Assembly (NCBI RefSeq): GCF_034344865.1
Contig: NZ_CP133774.1
Span: 2,418,001-2,482,000 of the forward strand
Reading direction: 5' to 3'
DNA from: Pseudomonas sp. 10S4
GTDB lineage: Bacteria; Pseudomonadota; Gammaproteobacteria; Pseudomonadales; Pseudomonadaceae
DNA: 64,000 nucleotides
In this document: piece after piece, positions 1-10,724 of the stretch
Position numbering within the stretch: position 1 is the stretch's first letter
Layout of the letters: each line of letters starts with the position of its first letter
Position numbers and translations under genes: made by a program
The notes under the pieces: generated by a model
What the model was told of the DNA's origin: nothing
The model's database searches: none
Seen by the model: the letters and a program-made list of their open reading frames with translations, nothing else

Positions 1-21
1 AGGTGGCTGGAGCGCCAAGCC

Positions 22-543
22 GTGAGTCAGCAACCGCCGGGCAAACGCGCCGGTCGGGTGTTCATGATCCTGGCCTGGTGCGCGGCATTGTTTTTGGCGA
101 CACGGTTTTTCGGGCAGTTGGAAGAGCGTCAGCAAAACCCTAATGCGGTGCTCAGTTCGCAGCAGGGTGAAGGTTTTGTCGAAGTGAAACTGGTCGGTAA
201 CAACCAGGGTCATTTTGTCGCCAGCGGCCAGATCAACGGCCAGCCGGTGGATTTTATGCTGGATACCGGGGCGACCGATGTGTCGATCCCGCAGGAATTG
301 GCCGAACGGCTGAAACTGGAGAAAGGCTTCGGGGTGACCCTGAGCACGGCCAACGGTTTGAGCCAGGGTTATCGAACCCGCATCGACCGTTTGCAACTGG
401 GCGATATCGTGCTGCGTGATGTTCGCGCGCTGGTCGCGCCAGGCCTGGAGGGCAATCAAGTGCTGCTCGGTATGAGCGCACTGAACAAACTTGAATTTAC
501 CCAGCGCGGTGGCACCATGCTGCTGCGCCAGACAACGAAATGA
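22..543 (+). CDS. retropepsin-like aspartic protease (clan AA, TIGR02281-like)
   Basis: A 173-residue protein with one N-terminal membrane anchor (about residues 13-30) followed by a small aspartic-protease fold. The catalytic signature DTGA is at residues 81-84, and a second hydrophobic block (LLGMSAL) closes the fold as in retropepsin-like single-domain proteases, which act as dimers. The start is GTG with a GGAG element about 10 bases upstream. A TGA in another frame at 23-25 may be the stop of an upstream gene that lies outside the window. The stop lies 11 bases before the parC start, so the two genes are probably co-transcribed. The substrate is unknown; a periplasm-facing protease is inferred from the anchor. 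Confidence 0.85.
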   Translation: MSQQPPGKRAGRVFMILAWCAALFLATRFFGQLEERQQNPNAVLSSQQGEGFVEVKLVGNNQGHFVASGQINGQPVDFMLDTGATDVSIPQELAERLKLEKGFGVTLSTANGLSQGYRTRIDRLQLGDIVLRDVRALVAPGLEGNQVLLGMSALNKLEFTQRGGTMLLRQTTK

Positions 544-553
544 TGAGGCCCGC

Positions 554-2821
<2,268 letters not shown>

Positions 2822-2832
2822 GCGTGCTAGAG

Positions 2833-2872
2833 GCGCTGATCTACGATTTAACGCGTAGATCGGCGCTTTCGC
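2833..2872 (+). terminator. hairpin terminator after parC
   Basis: A 13-bp inverted repeat (GCGCTGATCTACG at 2833-2845 pairing with 2854-2866, one G-T pair) with an 8-base loop, starting 12 bases after the parC stop. The T-tract is short (TTTCG), so it is an imperfect intrinsic terminator. Confidence 0.55.
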
Positions 2873-2997
2873 GCTGGAGTCGGAACGCATATTCACGGAT
2901 GATATGGCCTTTCAAGCGCCGGCGTGGCCGAGCGTTCTTCATATTTATTGAGTATTTTCACTGTGGTTAGCCTTGTGGCAGCCACCTGGATGGGACG

Positions 2998-3711
2998 ATG
3001 ACTGCTCTGCGCCTTCCTTTTATTTTGATGCTCGCTGGCGTTCTTGGCCTGGCGGGTTGCAGCGTACACCAGCCGGTGTCGTTGTATCAGCTGGACAGCG
3101 GAAGCCCGGCTCAGCCTGCGCAAAGCGCCGGCATGGCTGTATTGTTGGGCCCGGTAACGATTGCCGACTACCTGCAACGTGAAACCCTGCTGCAGCGTCA
3201 GCCGGATGGCAGCCTTCAGGCGTCGGTCGATGGTCGCTGGGCGGGTAGCTTGTCTTCGGATATCGATCAGTTGCTGCTGCGTCAGGTGGCCGGTCATCTG
3301 GACAGCCAGCGCGTAGTGCTGGCGCCGGCGACATTGGGCTTTGCCCCGGATGTTCAGGTGCTGCTGACGATTACTCGCCTGGACTCGGGTGAGTCGCAAC
3401 CGGCGATCCTCGATGCGCAGTGGCGTCTGATCGACCGTCGTGGCCAGGTTCGCGATAACCGCATCATTCATCTGCAAGAACAGCATGCTGGCGGTACTGC
3501 GGCTCAGGTTCAGGCTCAGGGTGTGTTGTTGCAACGTCTGGCGGAGCAGTTGTCGGTAGCGTTGAAGCCGCTGGCCAATCAGCCACCGATTGCTGACGCA
3601 CCGCGTAAACAGGCGGCCAAGCCTGTGGCGCCTGCTGCCGAGCAGGACAAGCAGCCGAAGATTCCGATGGCTTCGCCGATTCGTACCGATATGGAAGTGT
3701 TCAGGTTCTGA
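2998..3711 (+). CDS. PqiC/YmbA-like lipoprotein (ABC-transport auxiliary component)
   Basis: A 237-residue lipoprotein. The lipobox LAGC places the lipidated cysteine at residue 20, after a hydrophobic signal peptide. The following SVHQPVSLYQLD and the GPVTIADYLQR segment resemble the PqiC/YmbA/LptE-like auxiliary lipoproteins that work with MCE-domain (PqiB-type) lipid transporters. No pqiA or pqiB gene is adjacent, so this copy stands alone. The C-terminal tail (about residues 200-237) is Pro/Ala/Lys rich and looks unstructured. A GGGA ribosome-binding element lies just upstream of the ATG. The family call is from motif pattern only. Confidence 0.7.
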   Translation: MTALRLPFILMLAGVLGLAGCSVHQPVSLYQLDSGSPAQPAQSAGMAVLLGPVTIADYLQRETLLQRQPDGSLQASVDGRWAGSLSSDIDQLLLRQVAGHLDSQRVVLAPATLGFAPDVQVLLTITRLDSGESQPAILDAQWRLIDRRGQVRDNRIIHLQEQHAGGTAAQVQAQGVLLQRLAEQLSVALKPLANQPPIADAPRKQAAKPVAPAAEQDKQPKIPMASPIRTDMEVFRF

Positions 3712-3728
3712 GCCTGGATTGATCCAAC

Positions 3729-3760
3729 ACAAAGCCCGCAGAGATGTGGGCTTTGTTGTT
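3729..3760 (+). terminator. terminator of the lipoprotein gene
   Basis: Stem ACAAAGCCC (3729-3737) pairs with GGGCTTTGT (3748-3756), followed by TGTTTCT. It lies 18 bases after the stop codon. Confidence 0.7.
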
Positions 3761-3792
3761 TCTGCCGGTTGGACATCTCCATTGCCTGTCCT

Positions 3793-3886
3793 GGCCCCAT
3801 CGCGAGCAGGCTCGCTCCCACAGGGGACCGCATTCGCAGGGACGGCGCCGATTAAATGTGGGAGCGAGCCTGCTCGCGATGAGGCC
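3793..3886. repeat. REPIN, GTGGGAGCGAGC family
   Basis: Two inverted REP copies (3793-3822 and 3857-3886) sharing GTGGGAGCGAGCCTGCTCGC, separated by a 34-base spacer, in the gap between converging genes. This is the typical paired form of Pseudomonas REP elements. Confidence 0.85.
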
Positions 3887-3896
3887 CCAACAGGCA

Positions 3897-3937
3897 ACAA
3901 AAAACCCGCAGACGATCACTCGTCTGCGGGTTTTTTC
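3897..3937. terminator. bidirectional terminator between convergent genes
   Basis: A perfect stem AAAACCCGCAGACGA / TCGTCTGCGGGTTTT around a 4-base loop, with A-rich and T-rich flanks on both sides. It should terminate the leftward AhpA-like gene, whose stop is at 3950, and any rightward read-through. Confidence 0.85.
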
Positions 3938-3949
3938 ATTACAGGGCGA

Positions 3950-5479
3950 TTACGCCCGGCGTTCATGCATCCGCGCCAGTTGCCGCTCCAGCATCGACGG
4001 ATAAGGCTCCATCAACCGCTCTACACAACATGCGCCTTCAGGGCTAGCGATCGGCCGGATCCGCGCACGTTGGCGAATCAGCGCATCGTCGCCGATCTTG
4101 CGCTCGACCAGCAGCAGGTTGCGGCTGTGTTGCGAGAGGGCCAGGGCATCCTGGGCCGCCTCGGTCAGCAGCAGGTCGATCTGGCTCAGGCCGAACAAAT
4201 CGTCGCCCAAGGTCAGGCCCAGCTGCAATTGCAGGGTGATGCCGCTGTCGGCGACCTCGATCTGCAACTGATGGCCCAGGGCGCGTAGCAACTCACCGCA
4301 GCAAATAGCATTGGTCAGGTAGTCGTCGCCGCTGTCTTCGGTGTGGAACAGCATCAGCGTGCTGCCATCGTTCAGGGTGTGCAGTTCGCTCTGATAGAGC
4401 GAAGCGGCCTGATCGAGGCAATCACGGTAGCGCTTGAGCAGTTCTTCCAGGCGCGTGCGCGGCAGGCGACGCAGTTGATCCTGCGCGCCGAGTTGTACGG
4501 CCAATACCGCGCTGTGCTGTGGCACGTTCGAGATAACGGGTTTAGCCACTGGTTTCGGCGCGTTGTCTGCCGACTCATCGCGCAGATCGGCAAATGCGTC
4601 ATCGTCCTCATCGTCTTCGACGGTACTGACAGTGCGCTTTGGCGCAGGCTTGAGACCGGCCACAGGCTTGGTTTCATCGAAACTCGGATCCCGCAGATTG
4701 CGCACTTCAAAGGCTGGATCAGCCTCCTCGTCGTCGTAATCGGCATCGTCGAATTCAGGTTCCGGCAAGGGTTCAGGCTCGGCCGGTTCCGGGGCGAAAT
4801 TGGCGTGCAGCTGACGGGCCAGGTCGCCGATTTCATCCTGACGCTCGGTGGCCGGGGTGTATTCGTCGATATTGCGCAGCCAGACCCGCAATTGCAGCAA
4901 CGGCGTGGAGATGTGCCGACCCAGGCGCAGGCTCAAGGCCAGGGACAGGGCCAGCAGAATCGCACTCAAGATGCCCATGCTTTGCAGGCTGATGGTCATC
5001 GGCTGCTGGAACTGATCCATGTCCAGGCTGATGCGCAATTGCCCGGCGGTCACGTCCTGGAACGTGATCTTGCTCTCGTACATGCCTTCGGCTTCGCCCA
5101 ACAGGCTGTGCTTGGGACGCTGACCGGATTCGGCGAGGATGCGGTTATCCACGCTGTAGATGGCGGCGTGGGCCACCAACTTGTTCTTGGTCAGGTTGTT
5201 GAGCAGCACGTTGAGGCTGAGGATGTCGTTGGACACCAACAGCTCCGTGGCGGAGGTGGCAGTCTGCGTGGTCAGGCTTTCGCCCAGCGCATCCGCCTGC
5301 TCGTGCATGGCCTGCTTGAACTGCAAACCCATCACGCAGGCATAGATCACCAGGGCCAGAGCGACCAGGATCACGTTATGGCTGGCGATGCGCAATGCAA
5401 TCGGTACACGGCGGTGGCGCAGTGCCCGGAAGATCAGCAGGAAGAAGTTATCGGTTTTTACTGGCGTGGGCCGGTTCAC
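3950..5479 (-). CDS. AhpA/YtjB family membrane protein
   Basis: About 509 residues from a GTG start at 5479 (VNRPTPVKTDNFF). The frame stays open to 5542, but that would run further into the serB promoter region. Two membrane segments (about residues 35-55 and 160-185) flank a periplasmic domain and are followed by a HAMP-like linker (RLGRHISTPLLQL). A long acidic low-complexity stretch (about residues 220-300) comes next, then a C-terminal cytoplasmic domain. The layout matches the AhpA/YtjB (SMP_2) family found divergent from serB in many gammaproteobacteria. Its biochemical role is not established. The gene ends at the bidirectional terminator near 3920. Confidence 0.75.
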   Translation of the reverse strand: MNRPTPVKTDNFFLLIFRALRHRRVPIALRIASHNVILVALALVIYACVMGLQFKQAMHEQADALGESLTTQTATSATELLVSNDILSLNVLLNNLTKNKLVAHAAIYSVDNRILAESGQRPKHSLLGEAEGMYESKITFQDVTAGQLRISLDMDQFQQPMTISLQSMGILSAILLALSLALSLRLGRHISTPLLQLRVWLRNIDEYTPATERQDEIGDLARQLHANFAPEPAEPEPLPEPEFDDADYDDEEADPAFEVRNLRDPSFDETKPVAGLKPAPKRTVSTVEDDEDDDAFADLRDESADNAPKPVAKPVISNVPQHSAVLAVQLGAQDQLRRLPRTRLEELLKRYRDCLDQAASLYQSELHTLNDGSTLMLFHTEDSGDDYLTNAICCGELLRALGHQLQIEVADSGITLQLQLGLTLGDDLFGLSQIDLLLTEAAQDALALSQHSRNLLLVERKIGDDALIRQRARIRPIASPEGACCVERLMEPYPSMLERQLARMHERRA

Positions 5480-5613
5480 TGAGCTCGGCTCTTTTGTCCG
5501 TGAAGTTGACGCGCAGTATAGCGACAGGCCCAAGACCGGCAAAGCGCTGACGGTGCCCGATGGTCACTGAAAGTGGGTAGAATGCGGTTTTTTTCCACCT
5601 GCGGGGGTGCGCC

Positions 5614-6828
5614 TTGCGCGAAATCGTCCTGATAAACATCACGGGAGTCGACCGTCCGGGTCTGACTGCGGCCATTACCGGCGTTCTGGCCCAGGGTGGT
5701 GTGAACATTCTCGACATTGGTCAGGCAGTGATCCACGACACCTTGTCGTTCGGCATCCTGGTTGAAATTCCTGACACTTTGCAGGGCAAGTCGGTGCTCA
5801 AAGACATCCTGTTCAAGGGCTACGAGCTCGATCAGCAGGTGCGCTTCACGCCGGTGTCCGAAGAGGATTACCAGCAGTGGGTCGGCAATCAGGGTAAAAA
5901 ACGCCACATCGTCACCCTGTTGACCCGCAAAGTGACCGCCGGGCAATTGCAGGCCGTGAGTTCGATTACCGCCAAATACGGGCTGAACATCGACCATATC
6001 GATCGTCTGTCCGGGCGCATGCCGCTGGACACCCCGGCCGACAAGGGCAAGGGCTGCATCGAGTTCTCCGTGCGTGGCGAAGCGGCCGATCCACAGGCAT
6101 TGAGGGCTGAATTCCTTAGCGTCGCGCAGGAATTGAACGTCGACATCGCCTTCCAGGAAGATTCGCTGTTCCGTCGCAACCGTCGTCTGGCGGTGTTTGA
6201 CATGGACTCGACGCTGATCGAAGCCGAAGTCATCGACGAACTGGCGAAGGCGGCGGGCGTGGGTGATCAGGTCTCTGAAATCACCGAGCGGGCAATGGCT
6301 GGTGAGCTGGACTTCCGCGAAAGCTTCAAGGAACGCCTGGCCTTGCTCAAAGGGCTGGACGTCAGCGTGCTGGACTCGATTGGCGCCTCGCTGCGTCTGA
6401 CCGAGGGTGCCGAAACCCTGTTCGCCGAACTCAAGCGTCTGGGCTACAAGACCGCGATCCTGTCTGGTGGCTTCACCTACTTCGCCAAGCAATTGCAGGC
6501 CAAACTGGGTATCGACTACGTGTTCGCCAACGAACTGGAAGTGGTGGACGGCAAAGTGACGGGCGTGGCGGTCGAGCCGATTGTCGATGCACAGCGCAAG
6601 GCGGATCTGCTGAAAGAGCTGGCCCACAAGGAAGGTTTGCGTCTGGAGCAAACTATTGCTGTGGGCGATGGTGCCAACGACCTGCCGATGCTGGCGATTG
6701 CCGGGCTGGGCGTGGCGTTCCGCGCCAAGCCGTTGGTCAAGCAGTCGGCGAAACAGGCGATCTCCACCCTTGGGCTGGATGGTGTGCTGTATTTGCTGGG
6801 CTTTCGGGATCGTGACGGGCAGCTCTGA
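5614..6828 (+). CDS. serB: phosphoserine phosphatase
   Basis: A 404-residue SerB of the long Pseudomonas type: two N-terminal ACT-like domains (about 1-180) and a C-terminal HAD phosphatase. The HAD nucleophile motif is FDMDSTLIEAE with Asp196 (nucleophile) and Asp198. Motif II is in ILSGGFTYF and motif III/IV in VGDGANDLPML. It performs the last step of serine synthesis, dephosphorylating O-phosphoserine. The start is a TTG that gives MREIVLINITG, preceded by GGGGG. It is divergent from the AhpA-like gene. The ACT domains suggest amino-acid feedback control. Confidence 0.95.
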   Translation: MREIVLINITGVDRPGLTAAITGVLAQGGVNILDIGQAVIHDTLSFGILVEIPDTLQGKSVLKDILFKGYELDQQVRFTPVSEEDYQQWVGNQGKKRHIVTLLTRKVTAGQLQAVSSITAKYGLNIDHIDRLSGRMPLDTPADKGKGCIEFSVRGEAADPQALRAEFLSVAQELNVDIAFQEDSLFRRNRRLAVFDMDSTLIEAEVIDELAKAAGVGDQVSEITERAMAGELDFRESFKERLALLKGLDVSVLDSIGASLRLTEGAETLFAELKRLGYKTAILSGGFTYFAKQLQAKLGIDYVFANELEVVDGKVTGVAVEPIVDAQRKADLLKELAHKEGLRLEQTIAVGDGANDLPMLAIAGLGVAFRAKPLVKQSAKQAISTLGLDGVLYLLGFRDRDGQL

Positions 6829-6852
6829 GTACTCGGTTGCCTGAGCTGGCTT

Positions 6853-6973
6853 CTGTGGCGAGGGGCTTGCCCCCGTTGGGTCGCGGAGCGGCCCCTGCAT
6901 TCGTTCAGTCAGACCGAGTTGTATGGATTTACGACTGCTGCGCAGCCGAACGGGGGCAAGCCCCTCGCCACAG
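6853..6973. repeat. REPIN, TGTGGCGAGGGG family
   Basis: An inverted pair of the second REP family: CTGTGGCGAGGGGCTTGCCC at the left end and its complement at the right end. It separates the converging serB and the PilZ-like gene. Confidence 0.85.
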
Positions 6974-6988
6974 GTATTGGGCTCGCTC

Positions 6989-8778
6989 TCAAAGCGATTT
7001 CCACAACGAATCAAAATCCTCTTGCGCCCCGACCACGCCGCTCCCTGCGGCGTTTTCGTTTTTACTGGCCTCCAGCGAGCGATAGGCAAACTGGTTAAAG
7101 CTGTTGGTGCTCGACACTCGTCGATCCAGCCCGGCGCGCCGTTCATGGCCGTTGGTGTTGATCAGTACCTTGTTACCTTCCTGGAACGGCAAGCGCGGGG
7201 CCAGCAGGGTGGCGGGCAAGTCGATGGCGCTGATGGCCGGCAGTAGAAGGCCGCGCAGGTACTGACTGTGATCGTCTCGGGTGCGCACCAATTGCAGGCC
7301 ACAAGGCTCGGCGTAAGGTGCGACTTGCTCGATACCCATCTGCGTGCCGCCGCCGCGCACTTGGCGAATCCAGCGCACAACGGCGATGCTCCAGCCCTGA
7401 CCGGCAGAATCCTCAATACCGACCATTTCACCGGCCTGTAGCTCGGCGGGCACCGCACCGGGCCACGCCAGGCAATAACCGCCGGGGCTGTGATTGACCA
7501 CCGGCAGCGCGTAAGTCGGGAAGTGCTGGTTACGGTCGCCAGCCTCGTGGCTGTCGTCGTTTTGCAGTTGCGGGTATTCAATTTCTTCGTAAGGCAGCAG
7601 GGCATCGCCGTTGCCACTGGGCGCGGCGTCGAAGGCATGACTCCAATTGTCTTTGCCTCCACCTGCCGGGGACGCCGCCGAAAACTGCGCCAGCCGCCCG
7701 GCGGGGTTTTTCAGAATGTCGCTGAACGAACGCTGCCCGCCCAGATAAAAGTGCAACGCGCTCATGCCCACGCAAAGGGTCAAGGTGCCGTTGCCGACGG
7801 TGCGTTGGAAGCTGCGCTCGGCAGCTTGGCCCCACGCTGCGTGCAGGTGTTGCAGCGTATCCGGATTCAAGCCTGTCGGTACGGGCAGCGTGGAGGAATC
7901 GTTGCCTGGATTGAGCAGGCGGGCTTCGATGGCCGCCACCAGCGGCTGCGGATCAATCCCGAGCAAACCCTCCTGCTGCTCGGCGCGGAACTTGGCACGA
8001 TAGCGCGGCCCGGTGTCGAGGTCCGGCGCGACAGCAAACAGCTCATCACCGGGGAGGCCGGGGTGCAGCTTGATCCATTTACTCCAGGGTTCCAGCACCT
8101 CGGCGAGCCGGGCGATCTGGTTCTGACGCAGTTGATTGCAGCGCGAGGCGCCCAACAGCAGGGCGGCGACGTAGGTGTTTTCGATGCTCAGGTCTGGCGT
8201 CTCACTGGCCAGTTCATCGCGCACACTGATGGTTTGCAGTCGATGCTCACAGCCGATTCGATACAACTGATGCAGCTCCAGCCAGACCCCTTCCGGCACC
8301 GGGCAGTAGAGCTGGGTGGCGCGGATCAACGGGCCGTTCAGGCAATGGATCGCCCGTTGCAGCGCCTGAGTGAGCAGCGGCGCGCGGTCCTTGCTGAAAC
8401 GTGGCGCGATCCGCATGACGATCTGTTTGTAGCCGATCGCCAAATGGCTTTGCAGCGCCTGGCAGAGGTTGGCGATCTTGCGCGAGCGCTCGTCGAGGAC
8501 AATCGCCTGATGCAGGAAATGCCGTTCCAGGTGCTTGCAGACGTAATACACCTCGGGTCGCAACAACTCGAGCAGTTGCAGGCGATTGTCGCTGGGCGTC
8601 AGCAATTGATTGAGTTCGCTCAGGCCCTGATACAACTGGCGAGCGGTTTCGCCAATGTTGGCTTTGGGCAGGTTGGCGATCCAGCGCTTGAGGTCGCGCG
8701 GGGTGGCTTCGCAGAACGACAGGCGTGACTGCGTCGGAATCGGTGCTCGCAGTAATAGCGGGGGCTGGTCTCATTCAT
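6989..8778 (-). CDS. conserved protein with PilZ-like C-terminal motif; frame break near its start
   Basis: A predicted 596-residue protein if one base is restored. The body (from 8752 down to 6989) is open. The best start, an ATG at 8778 with GGAG 12 bases upstream, reads MNETSP and then leaves the frame at a run of five C on the coding strand (8760-8764). With six C it would read MNETSPPLLLRAPIPTQ and join the body. Without repair the gene would need CTG at 8752 or TTG at 8635. The C-terminal third contains NHSPGG, matching the PilZ D/NxSxxG motif, followed by beta-rich sequence, so c-di-GMP binding is possible, but I see no RxxxR partner. It sits between serB and psd like the P. aeruginosa gene next to fimX; fimX itself is absent here. 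Confidence 0.7.
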
Positions 8779-8869
8779 GCCGTGGAAAAGCTCCAACCGG
8801 GAAATGGGCAGTGAATGACCTGACTGTAGCACCTAAGGCAACAAGCGGTATTCCAACATGCTCACCCCA

Positions 8870-8930
8870 CCTGTAGGAGCGAAGGCGATCTCAAGGACGC
8901 CTTCGCCGGCAAGCCGTGCTTCTACAGGGG
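8870..8930. repeat. degenerate REP pair
   Basis: CTGTAGGAGCGAAGGCG at the left and GCCTTCGCCGGCAAGC... TACAG at the right form an imperfect inverted pair related to the GTGGGAGCGAGC family. It lies upstream of the PilZ-like gene and downstream of psd. Confidence 0.6.
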
Positions 8931-8988
8931 ATGGTGCTTGCAGGAGGAGCCAACCCCCGCGAAGAATGCGGGGTTCAGCTCAAGGACA

Positions 8989-9849
8989 TCAGGCTTTTGG
9001 CAAACCCATGCCCTGGCCCATCTGCACTGGCGTGCCGGCCGCCAGCTCTTCAGCCCACTTCACTTGATCCGGCCCGAACAGCACGACAGCGGTCGAGCCC
9101 AGTTTGAAGCGACCCAGTTCCGCACCTTTCTCCAGATGGATCGGCGCACGGGCGGCTTCGTCGTAACGGAAGGTTTTCAGCTCGCGTTTCGGCGGCGTCA
9201 CCAACCCGGCCCAAACGGTTTCAATCGACGCCACGATCATCGCGCCCACCAGCACCACGGCCATCGGCCCGCGCTCGGTGTCGAAAATGCACGCTACGCG
9301 CTCGTTGCGGGCGAACAGTTCCGGGACGTTTTCGGCGGTGGTCTGGTTGACCGAGAAGATCCGGCCCGGGATGTAGACCATTTCGCGCAGGGTGCCGGCC
9401 AGCGGCATGTGCACGCGGTGGTAATCCTTCGGCGACAGGTAAATGGTCGCGAAATCACCGCCCATGAATGGCGCGGCATTGGCGGCATCGCCACCCAGCA
9501 GTTCCAGAACGCTGAAGCTGTGGCCCTTGGCCTGGAACACGCGACCGTGTTCGATCGGGCCGAGTTGGCTGACCGCACCGTCGGCCGGGCTGAGGATCGC
9601 GCCCGGGGTTTCGTCCAGTGGACGCGCGCCGTCTTTCAAGGCGCGGGTGAAGAATGCGTTGAAGTGCTCGTAGGCGGTCAGGTCCTCGACCAGTGCCTGA
9701 GACATGTCCACTTGATAACGCTTGGCGAACCACGCAGTGAAGACGTTCTTGAACCAGCGCACGCGGCATTCGGCAATGCAGCCGGCCAGTCGCGAGAGCA
9801 AGTGATGGGGCAGCAGGTATTGGCTGAGGATAAACAAACGCTTATTCAT
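8989..9849 (-). CDS. psd: phosphatidylserine decarboxylase proenzyme
   Basis: A 286-residue Psd that makes phosphatidylethanolamine from phosphatidylserine at the inner membrane. The self-cleavage motif LGST is near the C-terminus, with Ser252 becoming the pyruvoyl group of the alpha chain. Other family marks are SPADG (about 90), the DYHRVHMPL segment and [15 protein letters not shown]. The gene starts with ATG and follows rhdA by 18 bases on the same strand, so the two are probably one transcript. A GC-rich hairpin near 8950-8972 may act in termination but lacks a clear T-tract. Confidence 0.95.
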   Translation of the reverse strand: MNKRLFILSQYLLPHHLLSRLAGCIAECRVRWFKNVFTAWFAKRYQVDMSQALVEDLTAYEHFNAFFTRALKDGARPLDETPGAILSPADGAVSQLGPIEHGRVFQAKGHSFSVLELLGGDAANAAPFMGGDFATIYLSPKDYHRVHMPLAGTLREMVYIPGRIFSVNQTTAENVPELFARNERVACIFDTERGPMAVVLVGAMIVASIETVWAGLVTPPKRELKTFRYDEAARAPIHLEKGAELGRFKLGSTAVVLFGPDQVKWAEELAAGTPVQMGQGMGLPKA

Positions 9850-9867
9850 TAACTGTCCTTAAAAACC

Positions 9868-10683
9868 TTAAATCTCTACGGGGGTGTCGGGATGGTTGCC
9901 CCATTCGCCCCAGGAGCCGGCGTAGCCTTTGACCCGCGGATAACCGAGGGACTTGGCCACTAGATAGGTGAAGCCAGAACGGTGGTGAGTCTGGCAGTGG
10001 GTGATCACTTCTTTGTCTTTGCTGATGCCGAGTTGTTCGAGGATCTGTGGCATGTCGGTGCGGATGCGCAGGTGGCGCGCCTGATCCATGCCGGCAGTCC
10101 ATTCGAAATTCACGGCACCCGGGATGTGCCCGGCCTTGGCCGCCAAGACCTTCTCGCCGGAGTACTCCAGCGGCCCACGGGCGTCCCAGATCGCCAGGTC
10201 CGCAGCGCCGAGACGGCTTTGCAGGTACTCGCGGGTGGCGGTGGGTTCGTCGTGCAGGGTCAAGGCAACCGGGCCGCCGACCGGGGCCGGAATCTGGATC
10301 GACATCGGCAAGCCTTCTGCCAGCCAGGCCGGAAGACCGCCGTCGACATAGTGGTATTTGCTGTGGCCAATGACATCCAGCAGCCAGATAAACCGGCCAG
10401 CCCAGCCGCCACCTTCGTCGTCATAAACGACGTAGACCGCATCAGGGTTGTGGCCCAGTTCGCCAAACAATGCTTCAAGGGAGGCGTGGGTCGGCAGCAA
10501 ACCTGGCGCTGGCGCCTGACCGAGTTGCGTGCGTTTCGGATCGACAAAACGCGCACCGGGCAGGTGCCCTTCGGTGTAGCGGGCGCTGCTGGTCAGGTCC
10601 ACCAGAATCAGATCGCGGGCGTCGAGACGCGGGAGCAAGTCGCTCGGCTCGATGACCAGCGGCAAGCCAGAGAAGTCAGACAT
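9868..10683 (-). CDS. rhdA: thiosulfate/3-mercaptopyruvate sulfurtransferase (rhodanese)
   Basis: A 271-residue tandem-domain rhodanese. The active loop CQTHHR places the catalytic cysteine at residue 230, the same loop and position as Azotobacter vinelandii RhdA, which transfers sulfane sulfur from thiosulfate. The N-terminal rhodanese domain (about 10-140) is inactive. The ATG at 10683 (MSDFSGLPLVIEP) has GGAG 8 bases upstream and is preferred over the in-frame ATG at 10701. It lies between the HDOD gene and psd. Confidence 0.92.
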   Translation of the reverse strand: MSDFSGLPLVIEPSDLLPRLDARDLILVDLTSSARYTEGHLPGARFVDPKRTQLGQAPAPGLLPTHASLEALFGELGHNPDAVYVVYDDEGGGWAGRFIWLLDVIGHSKYHYVDGGLPAWLAEGLPMSIQIPAPVGGPVALTLHDEPTATREYLQSRLGAADLAIWDARGPLEYSGEKVLAAKAGHIPGAVNFEWTAGMDQARHLRIRTDMPQILEQLGISKDKEVITHCQTHHRSGFTYLVAKSLGYPRVKGYAGSWGEWGNHPDTPVEI

Positions 10684-10724
10684 GTGAGGTCTCCAGAGCA
10701 CAAAGGGGAGGATTGTAGCGCAGC

